A DNA stretch of 12,114 nt, taken from Bacteroidia bacterium. Lineage in GTDB: Bacteria > Bacteroidota > Bacteroidia > NS11-12g > UBA955. This document shows, one piece after another, positions 1-6,273 of the stretch. Under the pieces are notes generated by a model that did not search any database, was not told the origin of the DNA, and worked only from the letters and a program-made list of their open reading frames with translations. Position numbers and translations under genes: made by a program. Each line of letters starts with the position of its first letter. The first letter of the stretch is position 1. The stretch lies in contig JALQWO010000039.1 of the NCBI GenBank assembly GCA_023258655.1, positions 241-12,354 on the forward strand. The letters are read 5' to 3'.

Positions 1-1
1 G

Positions 2-436
2 AAAGTCTTAGACGGCGGTAGAATCTCTATTGCAGCACTCTCATTGGGTATCGCAAAAGGCGCATTTGAAGCCAGTGTGAAATACGCACAAGAACGCGAG
101 CAGTTCGGCAAACCCATCGCACAGTTTCAGGCAATTGCCTTCAAACTTGCCGATATGGCCACACGCATCGAAGCAGCAGAATTACTCACCCTTGAAGCCG
201 CTGATCGTAAAAACAAAGGTCTCAGCATGACCAAAGAAGGTGCCATGGCCAAGTATTATGCCTCAGAAGTGAGCGTATATTGCGCCAACGAAGCCGTCCA
301 AATCTTTGGTGGATACGGATTTACCAAAGATTTCCCAGTAGAAAAATTCTATCGCGATTGCAAACTTTGCACCATCGGAGAAGGCACCAGCGAAATCCAA
401 AAACTGGTGATTTCAAGAAACATTCTGAAAGATTAA
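2..436 (+). CDS. Acyl-CoA dehydrogenase, C-terminal part (5' end outside window)
   Basis: This is the last 144 residues of an FAD-dependent acyl-CoA dehydrogenase, which makes the trans-2-enoyl-CoA in beta-oxidation or branched-chain amino-acid breakdown and passes electrons to ETF. The frame is open to the window edge, so the gene begins upstream. The visible part is the C-terminal alpha-helical domain. It has LDGGR at residues 3-7, the family signature REQFGKPI at 32-39, the second signature QIFGGYGFTKDFP at 100-112, and GEGTSEIQ at 126-133. In the short/medium/butyryl-CoA subfamily the catalytic base is the Glu of the (Y/G)EGT motif, here Glu127, so the enzyme should be active. It ends in TAA, 58 bases before rpsU, which has its own promoter. 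The sequence favours the short-chain/butyryl-CoA type, but substrate length cannot be fixed from this fragment. Confidence 0.95.
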   Translation, partial: KVLDGGRISIAALSLGIAKGAFEASVKYAQEREQFGKPIAQFQAIAFKLADMATRIEAAELLTLEAADRKNKGLSMTKEGAMAKYYASEVSVYCANEAVQIFGGYGFTKDFPVEKFYRDCKLCTIGEGTSEIQKLVISRNILKD

Positions 437-440
437 AATT

Positions 441-473
441 ACTTGTCAATTTGAAAAGAAAAACGTATTTTTG
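441..473 (+). promoter_or_regulatory. Bacteroidota-type promoter for rpsU
   Basis: TATTTTTG at 466-473 matches the -7 consensus TAnnTTTG exactly. CTTG at 442-445 lies 20 bases upstream, the spacing expected for the -33 TTG/TTTG element. Transcription should start about 4-7 bases after position 473. That gives a leader of about 15-18 bases before the rpsU ATG and separates rpsU from the upstream dehydrogenase gene. A second TTTG at 450-453 is too close (12 bases). Confidence 0.65.
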
Positions 474-494
474 TAACCCAAAATAAAATTTAAC

Positions 495-692
495 ATGCTT
501 GTAATTAACGTAAAAGAAAACGATTCGCTCGAAAAAGCTTTGAAGAAGTTCAAGAAGAAGTTCGAAAAGACTGGTGTTGTAAAGGAACTTCGCGCTCGTC
601 AAGCTTTCGAAAAGCCCTGCATCACCAAGCGTATGCAGAAAATTCGTGCGGCATACAAACAGAAAATGCAAACCGCTGACGTAGAAGGATAA
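495..692 (+). CDS. rpsU: 30S ribosomal protein bS21 (RpsU)
   Basis: A 65-residue, strongly basic protein of the small ribosomal subunit, of normal length for bS21. Recognition rests on the start MLVINVKENDSLEKALKKFK (residues 1-20), the lysine-rich helix after it, and the RxxFEKP motif followed by a basic helix (AYKQKMQ). In Bacteroidota, published ribosome work shows that bS21, with bS18 and bS6, sequesters the 3' tail of 16S rRNA including the anti-Shine-Dalgarno. The gene is monocistronic here, with its own promoter at 441-473 and a strong terminator at 719-746. Bases 479-494 before the ATG are A/T-rich (AAATAAAATTTAAC) with no Shine-Dalgarno, which matters because rpsU is a gene where a Shine-Dalgarno has been proposed for autoregulation in this phylum. 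The next gene, xerC, is convergent. Confidence 0.97.
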   Translation: MLVINVKENDSLEKALKKFKKKFEKTGVVKELRARQAFEKPCITKRMQKIRAAYKQKMQTADVEG

Positions 693-718
693 TTCTTCCG
701 TCGGTCAGTCAAGATAGT

Positions 719-746
719 AAAGCCACCCATTGGGTGGCTTTTTTTT
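719..746 (+). terminator. Intrinsic terminator of rpsU
   Basis: AGCCACCC (721-728) pairs perfectly with GGGTGGCT (732-739) around a three-base ATT loop. The flanking AA (719-720) pairs with TT (740-741). An eight-T run (739-746) follows on the plus strand. It starts 27 bases after the rpsU stop. Read on the minus strand, the stem is followed only by TTTACTATC, so it may stop convergent xerC transcription weakly at best. Positions 747-846, between this and the xerC stop, show no gene or other structure. Confidence 0.93.
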
Positions 747-846
747 CGTTCGTCATCGCCCAAACCAGAAAAATCCTACACCTTCAACGCTCATCCTCAA
801 CCGTCAAGCTGGAGATACTCAAGCAACACGCCAAGCCGCCACACCC

Positions 847-1713
847 CTATTTCCGGGGATGCAGGGCGTGAATTTGCTTCAACTTTTCAAACGAGTTCTT
901 GGTATACACTTGTGTCGCCGATAAATTGGCATGCCCCAAAATATCCTTGATAGCCAACAAATTGGCTCCGTTATTCAACATATGTGTCGCGAAACTATGT
1001 CGCAATACATGCGGACTTGTCTTCGCCGCATGCGAAAACAACTTCAAGTAATGATTCACCAAACGATACACATAGACCGGATACAAAGGCTTCCCTCTGT
1101 CCGTCACAAACAATGTCACGTGTTTGTGATCAACAAGATACTCCTTCAACCAATCCACCATCTCTGGGTGCATGGGAATGATGCGCTCCTTGTTTCGCTT
1201 ACCCAAAACCCGCAGCGAGTTTCGGTAAAAATCGATGTCTCCTACCTTAAGCCCTATCAGCTCACTCAATCGCATTCCCGTAGTATATAACAACAACAGC
1301 AATAGCCTATCACGACTGCCGTTATCTACTTCATTCCAAGGAAATCGTGCAAATAGGTTGTGCAAATCCGAGGCGGGAATATCCTTCACCAACACCTTGG
1401 GCATCTTGGGCAATACAATCTTACTCATGGGATCCACTTTCAAATCTCCTTGCTTGCGCAAGTATTTGAACCACCCTCTTACACTCGATATTTTGCGATG
1501 TACTGAACGCGGCGTAAGGTTGTTTTGCAACAAACTTGCCATGAATCCACGGATATGTATGGGTTTACAATCTGAGAGACTCGAAACATATTGGGTCGCC
1601 AAAAAATCCGTAAACTGCAACAAATCATTGCGATAGGCTGCTACAGTATGCACCGACATGCGTTTGGTTTTGGCGATATAATCCAAAAACTGCTCCCGCT
1701 GTGGCTCCAACAT
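847..1713 (-). CDS. xerC: Xer-type tyrosine recombinase (XerC/XerD-like)
   Basis: A 288-residue site-specific recombinase of the size of chromosomal XerC/XerD, which resolve chromosome dimers at dif before division. The N-terminal SAM-like core-binding domain covers about residues 4-90 (VHTVAAYRNDLLQF at 21-34). The catalytic domain follows and has the full active set: Arg148 (TTGMRLSEL), Lys172 in the beta-hairpin (LGKRNKERIIPM), His235 and Arg238 (HVLRHSFATHML), His261 (LGHANLSATQVY) and nucleophile Tyr270. I chose the ATG at 1713 (MLEPQREQFL). An in-frame extension to 1779 would overlap the end of the RidA gene and adds a His/Arg-rich stretch unlike the family. It sits 11 bases downstream of the RidA gene as the last gene of the minus-strand run and converges on rpsU. 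Lack of transposon or phage genes nearby argues for a housekeeping role. XerC versus XerD cannot be settled here. Confidence 0.9.
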   Translation of the reverse strand: MLEPQREQFLDYIAKTKRMSVHTVAAYRNDLLQFTDFLATQYVSSLSDCKPIHIRGFMASLLQNNLTPRSVHRKISSVRGWFKYLRKQGDLKVDPMSKIVLPKMPKVLVKDIPASDLHNLFARFPWNEVDNGSRDRLLLLLLYTTGMRLSELIGLKVGDIDFYRNSLRVLGKRNKERIIPMHPEMVDWLKEYLVDHKHVTLFVTDRGKPLYPVYVYRLVNHYLKLFSHAAKTSPHVLRHSFATHMLNNGANLLAIKDILGHANLSATQVYTKNSFEKLKQIHALHPRK

Positions 1714-1724
1714 GGCGATGTGTA

Positions 1725-2144
1725 TTAATCTATGGTTGCCAACACCTTCAGCTCTATGCCTATGGGCGTGGGAAGGCAATTGATTTCCAACGTGGTTCTA
1801 CAAGGCGGATTCTCACCGAAATACTCCGCCCACAAACGGTTATAGATGGGAAAATCGTCTTTCATGTTCGTCAAAAAAACCGTAACATCTACAATCTTGT
1901 CCCAACTACTGCCTGCATCTTCGAGAATCCAACGCACATTTTGAAATACGCTTCTGCACTGCAATTCGATGTCGTAACTCACAATCTCCCCCGCTTCGTT
2001 CAGCTCAACGCCTGGGATTTTTTTGGTGCCTTTTTCTCTCGGTCCAACACCGCTCAAAAACAACAAATTACCAACTCGCTTGGCATGGGGATACAAACCT
2101 ACGGGCTCTGGGGCCTTACCACTGTGAATGCTCTGATCAGACAT
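1725..2144 (-). CDS. RidA/YjgF/YER057c family deaminase, 2-aminomuconate-deaminase-like
   Basis: A 139-residue member of the RidA superfamily, small trimeric cytosolic enzymes that hydrolyse reactive enamines/imines or related amino compounds. The conserved catalytic arginine is Arg116 in PPCRTTLE (113-120), and the conserved acidic residue near the C-terminus is Glu131 in GIELKVLATI (129-138). The N-terminus GKAPEPVGLYPHAKRVGNLLFLSG (residues 9-32, core APEPVGLYPH) and the ELQCRSVFQN region resemble the 2-aminomuconate deaminase branch of the superfamily (3-hydroxyanthranilate/2-aminophenol breakdown) more than the generic 128-residue RidA. That subgroup call is from memory of the family and is an inference. 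No other tryptophan or kynurenine pathway gene is in the window. The ATG at 2144 is 9 bases downstream of the WD40 gene and xerC follows after 11 bases, so the three are probably cotranscribed. Confidence 0.88.
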   Translation of the reverse strand: MSDQSIHSGKAPEPVGLYPHAKRVGNLLFLSGVGPREKGTKKIPGVELNEAGEIVSYDIELQCRSVFQNVRWILEDAGSSWDKIVDVTVFLTNMKDDFPIYNRLWAEYFGENPPCRTTLEINCLPTPIGIELKVLATID

Positions 2145-2153
2145 GCTACAAAG

Positions 2154-3464
2154 TTAAGGTTTTGGCGTCGGTTTTGGCGTCGGCTTGCCCGTGCCTGAGG
2201 CCGGCTTTCCACCTGGTGTTGCTGACTTGATGGGTTCGGGCTTCACCGGCTTTGGCTTCGCCTTGTGCCAAATTGGGGGCGTAGTATAAACCAAGGCGCC
2301 GTATGTACTTCCCTGAGCTACCATCTTACCCGCCACAATCAATCGCTTCATGTTGGGCGTAAACACCGCCTCTCTGGCTGCTGTAATCAAATTCTTCTGG
2401 GTCGACACACAAGCTCCGGTATTCACATCCCACACGCGCACTTCCCCATCGTTTCCAGTGGACACCAAATATTGATCATTGCGCGAAAAACTCACTGAGT
2501 TCACTTTCCATGTATGTCCCAACAAGGTCTTTATCGGCTTTGCCGTAGCAACATCCCAAATAACCACTGATTTATCATTGCCACCAGTTACCAGCAAACG
2601 TTTGTTGTTAGATATCGCCAAGCAATTCACAGGCATCGTGTGCACACCCACAAAACGTTGGTAAACTTTACCCGTGAAATCTATGGATTCCACATCATTG
2701 TTGCTGTTGTTTGCCACGTAAAAGGTTTTGCCATTGGGTGCAGTCAACAAATCGTTCACAGGCTTCCCATAACTGTAAAAACGAGGTTTCTGGTTATTGG
2801 TTGGATTCGCAACATCGTACAAACGAATCGTACCATCGGCAGAAGCTGTCATGACAAACTTTCCCGATGCATCAAATTCTACTGCCGTCAACGCATCGCG
2901 ATGATCCATGGTTTGAAACTTCAATGCCCCCGTTGTTACATCCACCACGCGAAGTGAAAAATCCTTAGAACCACTGGCAAGCATGGTGCTTTGAGCATCA
3001 AACGCCAAGCAAGTTACCGCACCATTGTGCCCCGTAAATGTTTGACTCAACTTAAACACCCCATTGCTATCCAAAGCATATAGCAACACTTTGCGATCCC
3101 AACCTCCCGTTGCTACCCATTTCCCATTGGGCGATATGGCGGCGGATTCCGTGGAAGATGTATGTCCCATCAGCTTTTCTTGCAAGGCAAAAATTGTATC
3201 CGTATGCAAAATCACCGGAACATCCGCCAACGCAGAAGAGTCAGCAGGAGCGGATTCTCCTGGAGTCACCGACCCCGCACTGTTACCAACCCCGGCATTC
3301 TGATTCGAAGCAGGCTTATTCGTTCCCCCCGGCTTTGCAGTGGCAGGTTTGGCGTTGGGCTGTTTGTTTTGTGCCAAAAGGTGGTTGTTCGATGCCACAG
3401 CTATCCAAAGTAACACGATGGCTATCAAGGATTTGTTCCGCAAAAAAAACGATGCAATATTCAT
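2154..3464 (-). CDS. Exported WD40-repeat (beta-propeller) protein
   Basis: A 436-residue protein with an N-terminal signal peptide (basic start, hydrophobic core about residues 12-25, likely cleavage after LLA at 31), so it is probably periplasmic or secreted. No lipobox Cys is present. Residues 32-80 are a low-complexity linker rich in Ala, Pro, Gly, Asn, Ser and Lys. Seven WD40-like blades follow, at about 98-131 (starts LMGH), 142-177 (FTGH), 186-218, 232-263 (degenerate), 272-305 (ends VVIWD), 314-347 (starts LLGH, ends VRVWD) and 357-394 (degenerate). Seven blades fit one closed propeller used for protein binding; no enzymatic domain is visible. The tail (402-436) is Lys/Pro-rich and ends in two TPKP units. 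I chose the ATG at 3464 because a signal peptide follows it directly; an in-frame TTG at 3488 lies upstream of the predicted transcription start. Partner and role are unknown. Confidence 0.88.
   Translation of the reverse strand: MNIASFFLRNKSLIAIVLLWIAVASNNHLLAQNKQPNAKPATAKPGGTNKPASNQNAGVGNSAGSVTPGESAPADSSALADVPVILHTDTIFALQEKLMGHTSSTESAAISPNGKWVATGGWDRKVLLYALDSNGVFKLSQTFTGHNGAVTCLAFDAQSTMLASGSKDFSLRVVDVTTGALKFQTMDHRDALTAVEFDASGKFVMTASADGTIRLYDVANPTNNQKPRFYSYGKPVNDLLTAPNGKTFYVANNSNNDVESIDFTGKVYQRFVGVHTMPVNCLAISNNKRLLVTGGNDKSVVIWDVATAKPIKTLLGHTWKVNSVSFSRNDQYLVSTGNDGEVRVWDVNTGACVSTQKNLITAAREAVFTPNMKRLIVAGKMVAQGSTYGALVYTTPPIWHKAKPKPVKPEPIKSATPGGKPASGTGKPTPKPTPKP
2158..2181. repeat. 12-bp tandem repeat, two exact copies
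   Basis: GGTTTTGGCGTC occurs twice head to tail (2158-2169, 2170-2181), followed by a partial GGCTT. It lies at the 3' end of the WD40 gene on the opposite strand and encodes the terminal (TPKP)2. The number of units may vary between strains by slippage without breaking the frame. Confidence 0.85.
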
Positions 3465-3489
3465 AAGATTTGATTTTGGCTTAGCCAAT

Positions 3490-3497
3490 CAAAATTA
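3490..3497 (-). promoter_or_regulatory. Bacteroidota -7 promoter element upstream of the WD40 gene
   Basis: Read on the minus strand, 3497-3490 is TAATTTTG, an exact TAnnTTTG match, in the 74-base gap between the saccharopine dehydrogenase stop and the WD40 ATG. The nearest upstream TTG (3515-3513) leaves only 15 bases of spacer, so the -33 element is weak. Transcription would start near 3483-3486, giving a leader of about 20 bases. A 13-bp inverted repeat (TTGGCT-T-AGCCAA, 3476-3488) overlaps that start point and could be an operator or chance. This promoter would drive the WD40, RidA and xerC genes apart from the genes upstream. Confidence 0.5.
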
Positions 3498-3538
3498 ACG
3501 CCAAACAAGGGTCAATAAATGCGGTGTGGATAATTGAA

Positions 3539-4873
3539 TTACGTCAAGTACTCCTTGAAGGCAATTCCTTGAATTTCAAGTTTGTGCAAGATGGGCAAAT
3601 ACCAAGATTTATCAAATGGCACAACCGCCCCAAGTCCCTGGGCCTCCCCCTCCAAAAATGTTTCCACACCCATGGCCAATGGCAAACCAACGGTTTTCGC
3701 CATGGCGGTGCGGTCACCGCCCTCTCCCAACACCTGCAACACAGAATACCACTGTTTTGACTGTCCCAATGAATCCCTCAACCCCAACTTATGCACCATG
3801 ACTACCTCGTCTTTGTCACCCGCATCCAAACGCCATCGATCCAACAAAATCGCCTCCAGAATTTGCGCAGAGGTCATCGTTGACGGATCCAAACCGTCCA
3901 CACCTTCTTCCAGCCGAAGAAACTGCACATACGGAACCAATTTTGCCATCGCCTCATTCTCTTTCAACCGATCTACCCAATCCGCAGAATGTTCAAAACC
4001 GGTATGGAAAACAAACCAATCTTTGACCGTGGACCAAGCCCCTGCTATTTTAGCGTCAGTAAATCCGTGCTGTACCAACAAATTCCAAGCACTGCAATAA
4101 CCCTTTCTGCGCAAGGTGCCCCGCAACAGTGTTTGGGCGTTCTGCAACCCATATAACCCTTCGTAGGTAAGGCTATTTCGATTGGGGTAAACATCAAAAT
4201 CCCCCAAGCCAGGCACAGTCATGGTTTTGGCATGAGCAAAGATTTCCATCCCATCCAATCGCTGCTCCACCCCTCCCTCTTTCCAAAGGCAATCACCCCC
4301 CTGTCCCGCCAATACAACGTTGGTGGGGTTCCACGTAAATTTATATTGCCATGGATTTTCTGCACAATCTTCCAATGCAACCAATCCACCGCAATGACTT
4401 TCGAAGGTCTGTATCTCCAATTCCAACGCTTTGGCGTGGTCAAACAACCTACTTGCACTCAAATGATCGATGCCTGGGTCTAAACCCAATTCATTCATGA
4501 ACATCAAGCCTTGCTTGGCGGCCTTCTCACCCAAAGCAAGCATTTGTGGCGATGTGTAAGAGGCCGTAAACAAATGGCATTTATGTCGCAAACATGCCTC
4601 AGCCACAGCCAGATGCATCGTCGGCGGCAGCACACTGACCACAAGGTCCAAACCCGAGACTATCGCATCCATGACTTCCCCTTGACTGAGTTCAGCCACG
4701 TGCAGTTCTACCGCATCACAAACTTGAAAAGATGCCTGTAATCGATCGAATTGCACATCATACACGCGCAAAGTCCTACCCGTATTCTGGCAATATTGTC
4801 CGAGATATTCAATCAAGTAACCTGCACTTCTGCCGGCACCCAAAACCCCCATTATTTTTATATCTCCATTCAT
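3539..4873 (-). CDS. Saccharopine dehydrogenase family protein (LYS9-like)
   Basis: A 444-residue cytosolic oxidoreductase of the saccharopine dehydrogenase (L-glutamate-forming) family, which oxidises saccharopine to glutamate and alpha-aminoadipate semialdehyde. The N-terminal Rossmann fold has GAGRSAG at residues 12-18. Asp39 at the end of the second strand (LRVYD) suggests NAD rather than NADP preference. SVLPP at 80-84 is the nucleotide-binding loop. The C-terminal catalytic domain has the family signature NELGLDPGIDHLSA (127-140), ESHCGGL (158-164), WQYKFTWNPTNVVLAGQGG (175-193) and a late YEGLYGL/RGTLRRKGYC stretch. The ATG at 4873 overlaps the stop of the upstream methyltransferase by four bases (ATGA), suggesting translational coupling. 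No lysine-ketoglutarate reductase or aminoadipate-semialdehyde dehydrogenase is in the window, so a role in lysine breakdown is inferred from the family. It is the form found widely in Bacteroidota, as I remember it. Confidence 0.9.
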   Translation of the reverse strand: MNGDIKIMGVLGAGRSAGYLIEYLGQYCQNTGRTLRVYDVQFDRLQASFQVCDAVELHVAELSQGEVMDAIVSGLDLVVSVLPPTMHLAVAEACLRHKCHLFTASYTSPQMLALGEKAAKQGLMFMNELGLDPGIDHLSASRLFDHAKALELEIQTFESHCGGLVALEDCAENPWQYKFTWNPTNVVLAGQGGDCLWKEGGVEQRLDGMEIFAHAKTMTVPGLGDFDVYPNRNSLTYEGLYGLQNAQTLLRGTLRRKGYCSAWNLLVQHGFTDAKIAGAWSTVKDWFVFHTGFEHSADWVDRLKENEAMAKLVPYVQFLRLEEGVDGLDPSTMTSAQILEAILLDRWRLDAGDKDEVVMVHKLGLRDSLGQSKQWYSVLQVLGEGGDRTAMAKTVGLPLAMGVETFLEGEAQGLGAVVPFDKSWYLPILHKLEIQGIAFKEYLT

Positions 4874-5679
4874 CTCACCGCCAATTCACGCTGACGCTTG
4901 GCCTCGTAAAGCAAAATAGAAGCTGCCACAGACACATTCAAACTATCTACTGATCCAAACATGGGGATGTTGATGTTCTTTCCTTTGCTCCGCCAAAAAT
5001 CAGATACCCCTTGGTGCTCAGTACCAACCAACATGGCTACGCAACCCGACAAATCAGTCTCCCAAAGGCTTACGGATGATTCCATGAACGTTGTAAACAA
5101 ATCCACTTTTCGGGCTTGCACCACCTCCCACACTTCCGTCGCACTAAGCACAAACAAAGGCACGGTAAATGTGGTACCCACACTGTTTCTGATTACTTGC
5201 GGATGAAACCCATCAATACGCTCATCACACAACACCACACCACTCGCACCAGCCGCATCCGCCGAGCGCAGCAAAGCCCCCAAATTTCCAGGCTTTTCCA
5301 CCGATTCAACAATCAAATAAAATTCACCCGGCTGGGGATTCCAATGGGGCGTGGATTTGGGCAGTGCAAAAACAGCCAGTGCATTTTGACCCGTCTCTTT
5401 CATGACCACCTTCGCCCAAGCCACATCATTCAACTCCAACTGCTGTACTCCGGATGGTAACGAACTCAATTCCAACGCTTCATTCAACCCCTCCCAATCC
5501 ATTTTTTTGGGATTGATGGCAATGTCCAACAAATGCAAGCCCGCCTTGATCGCCAAGCGAATTTCATTCAGTCCTTCCACGGTAAACTTGCCCGCGGATC
5601 GACGGTTTTTGGCCTTTTCCTGCAGCGATACAACATCCTTCAACCAAGGGTTCTGCGCAGAGGTAATGGCTTTTATCAT
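4870..5679 (-). CDS. SpoU/TrmH-family RNA 2'-O-methyltransferase
   Basis: A 269-residue SPOUT-class enzyme that methylates a ribose 2'-OH in rRNA or tRNA using S-adenosylmethionine. Residues 1-100 form the N-terminal substrate-binding region (FTVEGLNEI at 32-40 is typical). The knotted catalytic domain has motif 1 VEKPGNLGALLRSADAAG (127-144, with Asn132 and catalytic Arg138), motif 2 MLVGTEHQGVS (216-226, Glu221) and motif 3 INIPMFGSVDSLNVSVAASI (236-255, with Ser246, Asn248). All key residues are present, so it should be active. The target nucleoside cannot be read from sequence; the closest family descriptions are TrmH/RlmB-like and TsnR-like. The ATG at 5679 gives the expected MIKAITSAQNPWLK start. 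It is 21 bases downstream of the DUF4199 gene and overlaps the next gene by four bases. Confidence 0.93.
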   Translation of the reverse strand: MIKAITSAQNPWLKDVVSLQEKAKNRRSAGKFTVEGLNEIRLAIKAGLHLLDIAINPKKMDWEGLNEALELSSLPSGVQQLELNDVAWAKVVMKETGQNALAVFALPKSTPHWNPQPGEFYLIVESVEKPGNLGALLRSADAAGASGVVLCDERIDGFHPQVIRNSVGTTFTVPLFVLSATEVWEVVQARKVDLFTTFMESSVSLWETDLSGCVAMLVGTEHQGVSDFWRSKGKNINIPMFGSVDSLNVSVAASILLYEAKRQRELAVR

Positions 5680-5700
5680 GGTAAAAAATTAACGTCCCAG

Positions 5701-6273
5701 TTAGGCCACCTCAGAATCATTCAACCAGTCCTGCTTCTGTTTGACCCGCAAAAAACGGGCAACAATCAATCCGAAAATCATATTGCCCAAAACCAAGCCC
5801 GGCAACCCCTTCAAATAAGCCCAAACAGTTCCCATTTCAGCAGCACGTATCTCCTTGACCAAGCGATCCATTTCTTCATTGGATATCCACTTCATTTGTC
5901 CAATCCCATTTTGAAGCTGCTCAATCAGGATTGACTTGGTCTGATCCACCAACGAAACATCCACCAAGCCGAACAGTACATTGTCGGCCAAACTACCAAT
6001 CATCACAGCAAAAACAACGGTGCGAAAACAACTCATCAATGCCCTTTTATATGTGTAATGGGCTCCATCCAACTGTCGCTTATCGCCCAACCCACCCATG
6101 ATCATGGCGGCCAAGACAATCAGGAACGACAATAGGGTGAACGCAGGCAAGTATCGAAACTCCCAATGCTGGGTAACGTATACCACAATTTTGGCCATGA
6201 AAATAAAAATTCCCGCCAACACGCCGTGGAATACCGATGCGCGATTGGCCAATAGTTTGATGCGATCAATCAT
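5701..6273 (-). CDS. DUF4199 domain membrane protein
   Basis: A 190-residue inner-membrane protein with four predicted transmembrane helices at about residues 15-34, 42-60, 82-104 and 152-174. A conserved polar stretch (HYTYKRALMSCFRT, 72-85) leads into helix 3, and an amphipathic segment (112-148) lies between helices 3 and 4. This architecture matches DUF4199, a family known mostly from Bacteroidota with no established function. The start overlaps the end of the dihydroorotase-like gene by 8 bases, so the two are almost certainly cotranscribed and probably translationally coupled. The methyltransferase gene follows after 21 bases. DUF4199 genes commonly sit next to a dihydroorotase-like gene and a BatA-domain gene in this phylum (from memory), which suggests a shared envelope role. 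No catalytic motif is visible. Confidence 0.85.
   Translation of the reverse strand: MIDRIKLLANRASVFHGVLAGIFIFMAKIVVYVTQHWEFRYLPAFTLLSFLIVLAAMIMGGLGDKRQLDGAHYTYKRALMSCFRTVVFAVMIGSLADNVLFGLVDVSLVDQTKSILIEQLQNGIGQMKWISNEEMDRLVKEIRAAEMGTVWAYLKGLPGLVLGNMIFGLIVARFLRVKQKQDWLNDSEVA

Noticed and set aside
450..473. TTTG at 450-453 as the -33 element of rpsU
   Set aside because: It is only 12 bases from the -7 box; CTTG at 442-445 has the expected 20-base spacing.
747..846. A dif-like recombination site next to xerC
   Set aside because: I looked for a 28-bp site with two inverted half-sites around a short centre between the terminator and xerC and saw none.
1714..1779. N-terminal extension of the xerC frame by 22 codons
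   Set aside because: It overlaps the end of the RidA gene and adds a His/Arg-rich segment not seen in Xer proteins; the ATG at 1713 gives the normal length and start.
1701..2198. Plus-strand open frame of 165 codons opposite the RidA gene
   Set aside because: Antisense shadow; the RidA reading on the other strand has conserved residues throughout.
3465..3488. TTG start at 3488 for the WD40 gene
   Set aside because: It would lie upstream of the predicted transcription start and put eight polar residues before the signal peptide; the ATG at 3464 is better.
5684..5691. TAATTTTT on the minus strand just before the methyltransferase gene as a -7 box
   Set aside because: It lacks the final G and is part of an A/T run in a 21-base intergenic gap, with no -33 element; the gene is more simply read from the operon.
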